Assembly: GCA_003615045.1 (NCBI GenBank)
Contig: ML014252.1
Span: 1-48,703, forward strand
Direction of reading: 5' to 3'
DNA from: Caulochytrium protostelioides
Lineage: Eukaryota; Chytridiomycota; Caulochytriomycetes; Caulochytriales; Caulochytriaceae
DNA: 48,703 bases
Under the pieces are notes generated by a model that did no database searches, was not told where the DNA came from, and saw only the letters and a program-made list of their open reading frames with translations. Positions 39,401 through 48,703 of this stretch are shown piece after piece. The translations under genes were made by a program, and so were the position numbers. Every line of letters starts with the position of its first letter. Position 1 is the stretch's first letter.

Positions 39401-40666
39401 GTGGATGCTGCTGGAGGCGCCGTGGGCCATGCTGCTGCGGCTCTGGGTGGGGCCGTCGAAGGCGGTCGCTTCGCCCGCTCCTGCTTCCGACGCCGCTGAT
39501 GCCGCGGCGGCGGCGGCGGCGGCGGCCAGCGAGGCGGCGGAGTCGCGGACTTCGGCGCAGCCAGGAAACCCGCCGGGCGGGTCGAGCGCGTCGAGGTGGT
39601 CGAGGATGGCGAGCAGCACGGCGTTGGTCTGCAGGCTCTCGGCGACGTACAGGCCGCCCGTGGCGGGGTCGCTGGGGACGCGCATGAGATTGGGCGCAAA
39701 GACGACGACGAGGTTCGCGACTGACATGCGGTTCTCGGCAGCGCGCGACGCGACGCGCCGCAGGAACCGGCACAGGTACAGCAGCACGCGGCGGTTCGGC
39801 CGCGGCAGCTCGTCGAGGACGGCCTTCAACTGAGCCGCTGTGGCGCGCAGCGATGATTTGGAGAGCGGCTCGCCGTCGTTGTCGCCGCCCTGCGCGTCGG
39901 CAGGGGCGCCTGCATCGGCGCCCGCGGCGCGGACCAGCATCGCATGATACTGCTTGGGCACGACGCCGTCCTCGAGCTCGCGGAGCCACTGCTTGAGCAG
40001 GGCCGCGGCGGCATGGACGTCGGCGGGGTCCTGCGGATCGAGCCGCGCCAGCACCGGCTGGAACGGGACGGCGAGAACGCCGAGCGGCGCGGCGTCGGCG
40101 TCGGCGGCGGCGGCGGCGGCCGCAGCGGCGCCGGTCTCGAGCGCCTGGCGGAGGTCGCGGACGGCGCGGACGAATCCCGAGACGCGGAAGAGGCCTTCGA
40201 CCCGGAGCACCGCTTCCTGGGCGAGAAACCGCACGAGGCTCTGCAGGATGATCGGGATCTCGGGGAGGAAGTGGACGGGCGCGATCGGGCCGGCGGCCGC
40301 GGCGTCGGCGGCCGCGGCGGCAGGATAGCGGACGGCGTCGTCGCGGAGCTGCTGGGCAATTGTCGTGCCAAAGACGGGGCCGGTGGCCATCGCGCCGGCA
40401 CCGTGGCGGCCGCCAGCCGCGGCACCGGCACCGGCGCCGCCGGCGCCGGCGCCGCCGCCGCCGAAGGACATCCGGCGCAAGAGACGTTTCATGACGGCGG
40501 CGGCGGCGGCAGCCCGCGGGGGCCTGTCGGGCGAAGCAGGATCGGCCACGGGCGACGGTGGCGCCAGACGGGACGGTGGCGCCAGACGGGACGTCGGCAA
40601 GTACCCGTGCAACCAGCGCGAGGGGGAGTGCAGCAGACGGCGGCGGTGTGCAGCAGCCCGAGCCAT
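36473..40666 (-). CDS. RhoGAP protein with FAM13-like C-terminal repeats (1397 aa)
   Basis: GTPase-activating protein for Rho/Rac/Cdc42-type GTPases. The RhoGAP domain spans about residues 97-360: FGTTIAQQL, IPIILQSLVRFL, GLFRVSG with the arginine finger at R161, LKQWLRELEDGVVPKQYH, LPRPNRRVLLYL, and the NRMSVANLVVVFAPNLMR block. A region of about 750 residues follows that is Ser/Asp-rich with acidic runs (DEDEDEDEDD). The C-terminal 260 residues hold three related helical units of the FAM13 type: REFRQLHAQLKLA ... YRRYKALRDVL; LRQIKHTLKVNL ... YAVYREIKQQL; KKALHAALRGYRDAF ... YTRYLTLRTQL. FAM13A has the same RhoGAP-plus-helix layout. An alternative start at 40492 (MKRLLRRMSF) is equally possible. 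No intron. Confidence 0.9.
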   Translation of the reverse strand: MARAAAHRRRLLHSPSRWLHGYLPTSRLAPPSRLAPPSPVADPASPDRPPRAAAAAAVMKRLLRRMSFGGGGAGAGGAGAGAAAGGRHGAGAMATGPVFGTTIAQQLRDDAVRYPAAAAADAAAAGPIAPVHFLPEIPIILQSLVRFLAQEAVLRVEGLFRVSGFVRAVRDLRQALETGAAAAAAAAADADAAPLGVLAVPFQPVLARLDPQDPADVHAAAALLKQWLRELEDGVVPKQYHAMLVRAAGADAGAPADAQGGDNDGEPLSKSSLRATAAQLKAVLDELPRPNRRVLLYLCRFLRRVASRAAENRMSVANLVVVFAPNLMRVPSDPATGGLYVAESLQTNAVLLAILDHLDALDPPGGFPGCAEVRDSAASLAAAAAAAAASAASEAGAGEATAFDGPTQSRSSMAHGASSSIHGSSRSSSRLLQAAGAPLVAPPRGPGRRSGESLGGDLVVIDDPEPLMDHVPRTPSAAAFTATITTVAGGSTSSTHHGGGDGDGGFGSTTTTAASKLNAPGSRRASLMPSTVASMRYRHDRMASTGSSGGELSSPSSSAPSVHSVAHIEDDAERDAAVHDEDDEDEDEDEDEDDEALDTATRDSDASPLSLSTTSHRSATPVSVVASMSEATGTFTSYSASEAPSSPSHGGGGVGVDRPAEDGDHDNDDDDATSRSSAGSDPSPRSARDAPHEETDLPPELVQRTTIHLEVDTASPHLYRATADPAAEAGREADLSAARRSAAVGTPAALPGARRSSVAAAVVAPSLSAHVSTSGTSSGGTQLPSRPRAGSLGGPVQRLSLAGTPPVAAAGAGGLPPVDARSALPAPGSRLAATAATPARRVHFSATIATFQSCEAVGDRSDTTSDEDGDDDDDDDGDRRPNADANDDDDDDDEAAWSGSTRHSARGLPDIRQTERAPDPVPMAAFSPPPPEPQLTQYENDDDDDDDSDDAVAEAVGEPEASDGVVYRPLTVATAAPSAAPRLETRRPSAGAGPAALLDARARHRAIMTRVPRPHDGRVPGTPYPAAATRSAAPAHDPAAADGDSNDAADSDAAEWVARSQVAEAPVVTRQAAPSARSRPAAPAISISIPAPAPARASAGLPTSAAPLAVATAETPTAAWRTPRERPAGDAAEVAAMRREFRQLHAQLKLAVASGTTEDPAVVAVYRRYKALRDVLRPRKDGAGAPATPASAAPWTALVTATPGSESAHGVGVGLAARGPASPAELRQIKHTLKVNLAAAARADDQAEVKRLYAVYREIKQQLEAAAGPTTAPTPTTSAMDAAPRSPAYVAQRRSSQAASAHRAAVPRSLGSASASGTVSAPAVVASAPSAEIAALLAEKKALHAALRGYRDAFMASHEGRAPRTREERAPIEAVYTRYLTLRTQLSGVDAFHTVSP

Positions 40667-41310
40667 GGACCGTCTCCGAGCACGGCGACGCCGGGGCCGC
40701 CGCCGCCGCCGCCGCCGCCATCGTCATGGCGGCCGTCGCCGCACGTCGCGTCCGACCGATGGGCTTGTTGTATGGACCTGGCGGCGTGGCCCACGTGCGC
40801 GCCGCGGCGGTCCATCCCCCCGCCGATCGGCCGATCGCACCACAGGATGCCATCGTGCGCGGGCCAACCGCTCCCGCCGCGCTGCAAGACGCCGTTGCGG
40901 GCAGATCGGCGGGGGCCTGAGACCGTACACGGTCGTGCTGATGGCCATGCCGCGGCCGCCGCGGCCGCCCACGCCGCAGGCACCGACGCCGCCGCCGCCG
41001 CCGCCGCCGCCATTGGCCCGTGGCCCATGGCCGCGCTTTGTTGTCTGTTGGGGCACGTTTCAGACTACCCGTTTAAAAAGCCGCCGTCGCCCGCACGCCG
41101 GCGATCGCTCGGCGGTCCCTCCGGTCCCTGGGAAGACGATCCCTGCCAGCCGCCCCGTCACCGGCGCGTGACTCGCCCGCAGCCACATCGACGGCTGCGA
41201 CGGGGGTGTGCCCTGTTGATGACGAGCGCCAGGAAGCGTGAGCGCCAGGATGCGCGGCGGCGATGGCGATGACGGCGTCCATAGCGACGGCGTCAATGGC
41301 GTCCGTGGCC

Positions 41311-41373
41311 GTGACCACCGCTGACCATCGCTGACCATCGCTGACCATCCTCCTGATCGTGATCAAGGAGGAT
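41311..41373 (+). repeat. 10-bp tandem repeat abutting an imperfect palindrome
   Basis: Four units of CTGACCATCG type (41311-41350, the first and last altered) run into ATCCTCCTGATC (41347-41358), GT, GATCAAGGAGGAT (41361-41373). The palindrome arms pair over 12 bases with one bulge. It lies between divergent genes, so it could be a shared protein-binding site. Confidence 0.7.
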
Positions 41374-41685
41374 GAGCAGGCGGCCGCCTGCGATTCACCG
41401 CGAATGGCGGACACTCGGGCGCCTGCCCGGGCGGAGGGCGCCGCGGCGGCGCGCCTTCCACGCGGACGCGCCATGCACGCCGCTGACGCCAATGTCGATG
41501 CGGCCGCCGCCGACGCCGCCGCCGCCAATGTCGATGCCGCCGCCGCCGCCGCCGCCGCCGCCGCGATGGGCGAGCGCCCGCCGCCACGCCACACCGTGCC
41601 CGCGCCGCGCGGTGTGCGCTGGCTGGGCCCCCCCGCCACGGGCACTCGTGGCACCCGCGGCGCGGGGTCGGTCACGATCGCCGGT

Positions 41686-41748
41686 ACGCCGTCCGGTATG
41701 GGTCCGACGCCGTCCGGTATGGGTCCGACGCCGTCCGGTATGGGTCCG
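41686..41748 (+). repeat. 21-bp tandem repeat, 3 perfect copies
   Basis: The unit begins ACGCCGTCCGGTATGG and repeats at 41686, 41707 and 41728. In the open frame of the following gene it would encode TPSGMGP three times. Confidence 0.9.
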
Positions 41749-42135
41749 ACGCCGCCGCGTTCAGCGCCGCCGCGCATACTTGGAGCGGGCAGCGGCGTCG
41801 GCAGCCGCCCTCGGGATGGACTCCGGCCGACGGACCGCGGCCCGGACGGCGTGCGCGCCGCGGCGTCGCGTCTCGTCCTGTCCCGCGCTGGCGCCGGCCA
41901 CCCGCTTGGGCCACCCGCGGTCCATCCCTCCTGGGCCCGCCCTGCTCCGCGCTCGGCTCACACGACCCCGTCTCCGACCCTTTCCCGCATCCAGAGCCGG
42001 ACGCCCTGTTGCTCGGCATCCGCCCGTCTCGTCCGGCCGCCGCGACTCGGACGGTGGGGTTTCCGGCGACGACCACCCCGCGACCGCGACCGCCGCCGCG
42101 TCTTTCGGCCTCCCCGCCGCGGCCCCGCCGACGCG

Positions 42136-42245
42136 ATGGACACGACGCCGCCGACGCCGCCGACGCGGCGGCCGCTGGCCCCGACGCCTGCCCACGGCGC
42201 GGACGCGCGCCCGTTCACCGAACCGACGGCCCGCGATGACCCGCT

Positions 42246-42312
<67 letters not shown>

Positions 42313-45300
42313 GACGCCGCCGCCGCCGCCGATCCCGTGGACGCGGGCCGGTCGCTCGGATCGCGCCGCGCATCGCGCTCCGGCGACGGCGCCGCGCCGC
42401 GTCCCGCACGGGTGCCGACGCCGACCGTGCCGCTGCCGATCGCCACGCCGGTGGCGACGGCGGTCGCGGCGGCGGTCGGGGCATCAGCGCCACCACGGAC
42501 CGGGCCCCCGCAGACGCCGTCCCGGGCGCCGTCCCGGGCGCCGTCCCGCAGACCCTCGCGCGCGCCGGCGCCAGCGCCGACGCCGACGCTCGACGCCCGG
42601 CAAGAGACCTTCATCTGGACCCTCCACCTCCTGGTGCGGCTCGGCATCGCCGGGTTTCTCGGGTCGATGGTGATTCTCGTCTTTCTGAACATCGCGACGT
42701 TCGGCCTGCTGCCGGCGGTGGACGACGACGACGGGTTCCCGGGCAGCGGCCGCGGCTATCGCTACGACGATCTGACCGCCATGCTGGACCGCTACTACAC
42801 GCCCTTGACGCGCCCCCACGGGCTGTGGCATCTCGCGCCATCCAGCGGCGGGGGCGACCTGTCGAACGTCACGCCGGACCTGCTGCGTGACTACGGCCTT
42901 GTCCACGAAGCCGGCGATGCGATTCGGAAAGCCGCGGCCGCCGACGCCGCCGACGCCGCCCACCGCCGCGCCGCGTGCGGCGCCACGGACGCCTGCCGTC
43001 CGCCCGACCGGTCCTTCGCTGCGTGGCTGCTTACGTGGCTCTTCCCTGACGACGACCTCGACGGCGGCGGCGACGGCGGTGGCCCCGACCTGCTCGGCCT
43101 ACGTGCCGATGGGCCGGCGGACGCCGCCGCCGCGCCGCGCGGTCCAGAGCCGCTCTCCCCCCGGATCGCCGCCGCCGCCGCCACCAAGAAGCGCCCGCGG
43201 CGCCGGCCCTTCGCGGAGACGCTGCCCGTGGACGCGCGGCCGCTGTCCAGCGACCAGCTGCCGCCGCCGCTCGAGCCGGACCCCGAGCCGCTGGCGCGGT
43301 GGCTCGCCGGGGCGGACGCGGCCGCGACGCGCTGGAGCCCCGGCCGGGCGCTTGGCTGGGGCTGGGGCCCCGTGGCGGACGCTGCGGCGCACGGCGCGCC
43401 GTGGGCGCTGCATGTCGTGTGGGCCCGCGACCGCGTCCCGCCGCGGCCAGCGGCGCCCGCGGCTCGCCCGGCGGCCGGCGATGCGGCGCCCTCGGCCAGC
43501 GCGGCGGCGCGGCGTATCGAGAGCCGGGCCGGCGCCGACGGCGCTGGGGCCTCCGCTTTCGGCGACGGCGCCAGCGACGGCGACGGCGATGACGACGCCC
43601 AGTTTGATCCGCGGCAGCCCATGAGCTTAATTGAGATCCATGCGTTGCCATCGCCATGGACGCGGCCGACCCATTCGAATGGCACGGCGTCGGGGTCGCC
43701 ACCCGCAGCGGCGTCGGGGTCGACGTCGGCGTGGCTGCCTCCGCCAGCAGGCCATCGGCCTGTCCGCCGGTCGCTCTTTTTGGGAACGCTCCAACAGATC
43801 GCTTACTGGACCGGCCACGCGCCGCCCTTACTGCCGATTCCGCTCCCAGTGCCGTCGGGCCCGCTGCCACTCGCCTCGCCGCCGCCGACCTCACAGCATG
43901 TCTCGGGCGGCGTGGTGCTGCAAGGCCTGGCCATGCGGTCGGATGGCATTACCGAGCAGCCTGTCTGGGAGTGGCTGAGTCTTGGCAGCGTGCGGTCCGC
44001 GCCCGCCGCCGCCGCCGCCGTCGTCCCGTCGCGCGTGACGCTGCCCGGTACGACGCCGATCAAGCAGTTCGGCATGGCGCCGCTGGCCCTCGATCATGCT
44101 GACGGGATGATGGCCGCGCTCGCCATCTGGCTGACGCGCGAGCGGGACTCAGCGCTGTTCCGCACGATGCTGCCGGCCTCCCGCGGCCGCGGCCGCCGCC
44201 TTCCGAGCGATCCGCTCCCTGGCGCGCCGGCCGCCGCCGCCACCCCTGCTGCCCATGCCCGTGTCCACACCCACGTTCATACCGGCGCCACGGCGGATGC
44301 CGATGCCCCCTGGACCATGGTGGTCGGTCCCGATGTCCAGACCCTGCCGGGCCGGCCACTCATCATGACGCACCTCGCCGGCCGCCTCAGCGCGGCCCAC
44401 GACGCGACACAGGTCGGCCCGGTCTTCTTGCTGCGCTATCTCTACGTGGACCACCGCCACTTCGAGATCGACATCTCGCTGCTGACGGCGACGGTCCCGC
44501 CACCGGCGGCGCCGGCCTCGCCGGAGGCCGCGGCGGGCGACGGCGCGCCGGCCGCGGGCACGACGACCATCCATCCCACGTGGACGCAGCACATCCTCTT
44601 CAACGACCGCTTTGCCGCCGGCGCCGGCCGCAACACCCTCGCGCTCGACCACGCGGAGCCCTTCCAGTTCATTACGCGTCCTGTCCTCTCGATGGCCACC
44701 GGCAAGCGGCATGTCGTGTTTCCGCTGCTGGACCATATTATCACCATGGACTATGCGCCGCGTCCAGAGCCGGCTGCGGCGTCCACCGCGCCCGACGCGC
44801 CCGAGCATGAGCACGTGGACCACGCAGAGGCCGATGCAGCGGCCCAGGACTACATCTTCTCGGCCCAGCCGGCCTTTGGTGCCCCCTCGGAGCTGTTCCA
44901 CGTCGTGATGGGCACCGTGTCGCCCTCGGGCCGTGTCTGGGCCTATGCGACGGACCGTGGCGCCGTCGAGGTGTGGGTCCGCAGCCGGCCTCCGCCATCG
45001 ACCGCATCGTCGTCGCCGCCGCCGATGCATGCCGCTCCAGCGTCGCAGCAAGCTGGCCCCGGCCCCGCCGCGTCGTCGTCGTCGTCCTCCTCCTCCTCAG
45101 CAGGCCATAGCTTTTTCTCGGCCCCATTCGACTACCAGTTTGACTGGGAGCACACCCCCGCCCATGCCGCGGCCGCGGCGGCCGCGGCCGCCGCCGAAAC
45201 ACCCGTGAAGCGCGCCCTGCACTGGCATCGCGTGGCCGACCGCGCGTTCGCCGCCGCGCGCAGCCGCCACCCGTCGTGGTGGACGCCGGTGGGGCCGGGC

Positions 45301-46122
45301 AAGAGCCATGCCGCCCCACTTAACGGAACGGTCGGGGGCGGCGCCGGCGCCGGCACTCCCTCGGCGCGCCCGATCTGGGGCCCCTGGCAGCGCCAGACGC
45401 GCTGGTCGGCGCGGACGATCAACGCCATGGTGCGGCACGCCGGCTCCCGCGCGGTCGCCGCGGCGGTCCCCGCGGGCGACGGCGCGCCGGACGACGGCGC
45501 GCACGACGACAGCGCGCACGACGATCCGGGCGAGGCACACGGCGAGGAGGGCGCGGCCACCGGGTTCGAGGAGGACGAGGACGCGGCCGACGAGCCGTCG
45601 GCGCGCCGCGGCGTCGTGCGCATCCAACACCTGCTCGTGACGGACGGCGGCACGGTCCACGTGCTCGCCGCCACGTCGCCGGCCGCGGCGCGTTGGGCGG
45701 CGAACGACGCACGTGCCGCGGCGCCGAATCGGCCGGTCCATCTCCTGCTCGATGCCGGCGTCGCCCTGCTGCCGCCACCGCCGCTGCCTTCCGCCAATGC
45801 TGATGCGGGGTCGCCGTCTGCGGGCGCCGGGGCCCCGGCCGGCGAGGCGCATACGATGTCTCCGCCGCCGTCTCCAGCGGCTGCGGTCGCCGATTTGGAT
45901 CCTGAGCCCGATGCAGCTGCGGATTCGGAGTCGGAGCTGCCGCCGCCGCCGTACGGCGTGCTGATGTGGGCGACACTGAGCGCGTACGTGCGGATGCTGC
46001 TGCATACGGCATGGTATGAACGGCCGCTGCTGACGTCGCTCTCGTGCCTGGTCGTGGCGAATGCCATGGTGAAGGAAATTCGTATCGCGATGCGGCAGCG
46101 GTCGGCGATGCCACGCCCTTAG
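42136..46122 (+). CDS. Large two-TM membrane protein of unknown function
   Basis: I do not recognise the family. From ATG 42136 it has 1328 residues; ATGs from 41404 on would extend it by up to 244, but that extension is repetitive and less protein-like. Residues 39-59 are poly-Ala coded by a pure CTG/GCT tract. One membrane segment lies at about 160-190 (LLVRLGIAGFLGSMVILVFL). About 1080 residues follow, probably lumenal or extracytosolic, with NVT and NGT sites and beta-rich stretches such as TGKRHVVFPLLDHIITMDYA and GRVWAYATDRGAVEVWV, which might be propeller-like blades. A second hydrophobic region at about 1273-1310 (VLMWATLSAYVRMLLHTAW ... LLTSLSCLVVANAM) precedes a short basic tail (EIRIAMRQRS). 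An endomembrane protein with a large lumenal domain is inferred. Confidence 0.8.
42248..42310 (+). repeat. (CTG)21 trinucleotide repeat, uninterrupted, coding poly-Ala
   Basis: Sixty-three bases of pure CTG at 42248-42310, read in frame as GCT (Ala). The surrounding poly-Ala regions of this genome use mixed GCC/GCG codons, so the purity suggests a young microsatellite expansion. Confidence 0.95.
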
Positions 46123-46263
46123 TGATGCATTACATGTCATTTGTTAGTTACTTATAAACAATGGATGATGATCTGGTTGCATCAAGTGCACCCCCCACTC
46201 GCAACCCTCACAGGCGGTTTCGGTGAGGCGTGGTCCTCACTCGGATCGTCGCCATGGCTCGGC

Positions 46264-47610
46264 TCACTTCCCGCCGGGCGTCGCAGCAATGGCCTTGCTG
46301 GTGGCGCGCATGGAACCCGACTGCGCGAACCACGCCGGGCACTTTTCTTTCGGGAAGACATAGAGATCGAACGTGGACGGGACCAGCTTCAAAAGGCTGT
46401 TTTCGGCGACGTCAAACATGACGCGGGCTTTGCCGGGCTGGAGGTTGCGGATGACGAAGGACTGGACGCCGCACGCGTCGGATCGCACCATTTCATCGAG
46501 CACCTCGAGTCGCTTGGTGCCCATCTGGACCTGCACCTTCTTTGGGAGAAGATTGCCATAGTAGCAAGCGTTGTCGCGCATCTCGAGGACCAGGTTGTGG
46601 CCTTCACAAGCGGCACGCGGCACTTTGACATACAACTTCGGCATGTTTCCTACATCGGGCTTAAACATCGGGCCGAGTAGGCTTGTGTACTCCGTAGGCA
46701 CGAACAGGTCCAGGGCCGGAGGCGCATCGCGGGTCACGGCCATGAGCGCCTTTGCTTTGCGCAGAGCCACGATGGCCGGGTGGAGATACAGGAACGCCGC
46801 GTCGGCCCAAGGCACGTCGTTGTTATTCACGATATCCGGAGGAATTGCCGCCCCTTTAAACTGGTCCGCCGTGCGTGCACTCGGAACATACGAGAGGTAC
46901 ACCGCCGTCATGTGCGCTACCTCGTGGCCTTCATACGGAGCGAGGTGCCTGCGTGCAAACACATGTTCCGCGCTGTCGAGCGCAGTCTTCACGGCGTCCT
47001 TCTCGGCCTGCGTGAGCGTCGCCTCGGCAGCGAGCATGGCCCACGCATACCCAAAGGAGGAGGCTTCGCGCGGCAGATACGCCACGTGGTCGCCCGCGTC
47101 GTAGTACGGCACCATCTTGTCGGCCTTGGGCGTCAAGACGATCTGCTTGAGCTCTGTGCGCAGTGTTTTGGGTAGCAGCGGAAGCATCGTGGCAGCTCGG
47201 TACGGATTCTGCCCCCCGTCGCACACGCAGATCATGTGGCGCGTTTGGGAGTTATCGGCGTCGGTGACGACGACCTGGTACGGCTGCACGCTCTTGCATT
47301 CGGCGGCCTTGTCTGACTTTTTCAGCGTTCCACAGAACGTGGCGCCATCTGCCGACGGCTTGGAGGAGGCGGTCGGTAGCTGACCGCCTTTGCGGTAGGC
47401 TAGGCCGATCTTGTTGAAGGTAGAAAACGAGACCGGGATCTGATGAGGGGGTGCGGCCTGCTTGCCCACATAATGGACATCGACGGGCAAGTACCGATGC
47501 GGCTCATAGTTCAAATCAAACCGCCAATCATAGACCTTGTCCTGGACGACCGTTGGAGCCGCTGACGCCAGCATGCCGGCCAGCGAGCCTAGCAGAATGA
47601 CCCACCGCAT
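46264..47610 (-). CDS. Secreted protein with HEVAH motif, function unknown
   Basis: A 448-residue protein with a clear signal peptide (MRWVILLGSLAGMLASAAPT) at the ATG at 47610; the frame extends to 47841, but that start would bury the signal peptide. The mature part contains Cys pairs (CVC, CYY, CPAW) and HEVAHMTAVYLSY, with the HExxH-like motif at 229-233. The motif suggests a zinc metallopeptidase, but no third ligand is evident and it may be coincidental. It has fewer low-complexity tracts and lower GC than most neighbours. It converges with the membrane-protein gene (141 bp between stops). Confidence 0.85.
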   Translation of the reverse strand: MRWVILLGSLAGMLASAAPTVVQDKVYDWRFDLNYEPHRYLPVDVHYVGKQAAPPHQIPVSFSTFNKIGLAYRKGGQLPTASSKPSADGATFCGTLKKSDKAAECKSVQPYQVVVTDADNSQTRHMICVCDGGQNPYRAATMLPLLPKTLRTELKQIVLTPKADKMVPYYDAGDHVAYLPREASSFGYAWAMLAAEATLTQAEKDAVKTALDSAEHVFARRHLAPYEGHEVAHMTAVYLSYVPSARTADQFKGAAIPPDIVNNNDVPWADAAFLYLHPAIVALRKAKALMAVTRDAPPALDLFVPTEYTSLLGPMFKPDVGNMPKLYVKVPRAACEGHNLVLEMRDNACYYGNLLPKKVQVQMGTKRLEVLDEMVRSDACGVQSFVIRNLQPGKARVMFDVAENSLLKLVPSTFDLYVFPKEKCPAWFAQSGSMRATSKAIAATPGGK

Positions 47611-48703
47611 CGTGATGCTTCGGACGTCGGAGTAGGGAGAGAGAGGGATCCTGGGAGCGAGAGCAATAAGTACAAAGTTATAACGCCGGATGGCGACTGG
47701 AGACTCGACAAGCGGCAAAACGAGACGACCAAGATGATGAACTCGCGAAGCAAGGGCGGAAGACGCGCTTCGCCAGATAAATTCACCAATCTCCTCACCC
47801 GCGTACTCCCCTACGATGCTCTGAATCATAGGGGAGGCCATGCAGCATCAATCGGCCCATGTTCTTTATCAACGATCATCTACGCCAAAGTGCAGTAGTG
47901 ACGCGGACTGACACTCCATCGCACGACGCCGCCGATCCGATGGCATCACTGGACATTTGGTATGGTATGGCATGGCATGGCTCCCGCGATCAACGACGGC
48001 CTGTTCGCTGCGTGGCACAGCCACGGCGTGCGCGCAGTCCGCGCAATGCCATCCAGGCCATTGTCCCGTGACCCAGAGCCAGCGTGAAACGGAAACGTCG
48101 GCAAACCCCCCGATCAGAGAGGCGGCGTCACAGACGTCCACGGCATCGCCATATCCTAGTCCCGTTTGGCTTTGTTTTATCGTGTCACGTCGGGATCCGC
48201 GGTGGCCGATGACCGCGCGCCCTCGTTTCATCCCTCATTGGCGCTGCCGCTGTGGCGTTTCAGGTTCGGCCCGACGCATGCGCGCCTGAGCGGTCGCAGC
48301 GGGCCGAATGGCACCGGCGCGGAGGTGACGAGCGGCGCATACGGTGTGGCCACCGGCGGCTGCGCCATTCATCGCGCCATCGCCGTGCATGGCTGCGCCA
48401 CTCTCGCATCCCGCCGACGCTATCGCTCGAAGGTATCGGGGCTGGACCCGGCATGGTACGCGACGCTGTGCTGATCGCCACACCAGGGCCGATCAGGGTG
48501 AAGGCGGTAGAAGGGGCGATCATTCACGGATTCTGACCTGGCGCGAAACCCCGTGTGACATGGCATCCATCCCAGCGCAGCGCAGCACAGCGCAGCGCAG
48601 CGCAGCGCATCGCTCGAAGGTATCGAGGGCATGGCACTGCGCGGGGAGGATGACCAATCGTATGGGGTCCGTTGGGTCTGCCGATGGCTACGGCCGTCGG
48701 CAC
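47611..48703. other. Upstream region of the secreted-protein gene, to the right edge
   Basis: No gene was recognised in the last 1.1 kb. Open frames are short and overlap on both strands. A CAGCG repeat and a 17-bp direct repeat lie near the right edge. Confidence 0.55.
48422..48623 (+). repeat. 17-bp direct repeat and CAGCG pentamer tract
   Basis: ATCGCTCGAAGGTATCG occurs at 48422-48438 and again at 48607-48623. The second copy directly follows a CAGCG tract at 48573-48607 with one altered unit. Confidence 0.85.

Larger units (their letters stand above)
40667..42135. other. Divergent region between RhoGAP and the large membrane-protein gene
   Basis: It contains a 10-bp tandem repeat (41311-41350), an imperfect palindrome (41347-41373) and a 21-bp tandem repeat (41686-41748). 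The frame of the following gene is open leftwards to 41359 with in-frame ATGs from 41404, so part of this DNA may be its N-terminal coding sequence. Confidence 0.5.

Overview
The window reads as nuclear DNA of a GC-rich fungus. It carries spliceosomal introns with GT...AG borders and 80-134 nt lengths. It encodes fungal/eukaryotic housekeeping proteins (SmD3, UDP-GlcNAc pyrophosphorylase, the CaaX protease Ste24, the GPI remodelling protein Per1, peptidyl-tRNA hydrolase, a cyclin and a RhoGAP). Its proteins are unusually rich in Ala/Pro/Asp low-complexity tracts. The composition and the secreted HExxH proteins would fit an early-diverging (chytrid-like) fungus, but that placement is inference. 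High GC creates very long open frames antisense to real genes; these were discarded. I see no tRNA, rRNA or CRISPR array.

Layout from left to right: SmD3 (-, cut by the left edge); an unknown Ser/Ala-rich protein (+); UDP-N-acetylglucosamine pyrophosphorylase (+); a four-exon coiled-coil protein with a 42-nt microexon (-); a 2328-residue MATH-domain/coiled-coil/transmembrane protein (+); an SH3-SAM adaptor (-); Per1 (-). Next comes a decayed Ty3/gypsy-type retroelement (+, about 19.3-21.05 kb), then a cyclin with a long acidic tail (-). A 4-kb gene-poor stretch separates the cyclin from Ste24 (+). After it come Pth1-type peptidyl-tRNA hydrolase (-), a two-exon ACAD10/11-like phosphotransferase (-), a secreted HExxH protein (+), a RhoGAP with FAM13-like C-terminal repeats (-), a large two-TM membrane protein with a (CTG)21 tract (+) and a second secreted HExxH protein (-).

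No operon-like organisation is expected or seen. Several products share a cellular theme: UDP-GlcNAc supply for chitin and glycans, GPI-anchor remodelling (Per1), CaaX processing (Ste24), Rho-GTPase control and an SH3-SAM scaffold all belong to cell-surface and polarity biology. The genes lie apart on both strands with separate promoters, so I read this as coincidence of neighbourhood.

I did not find a clearly new multi-gene system. The most unusual items are the spliced gene with the microexon, the retroelement with tandem protease-like repeats and an internal deletion, the giant MATH protein, and the insertion-bearing peptidyl-tRNA hydrolase.
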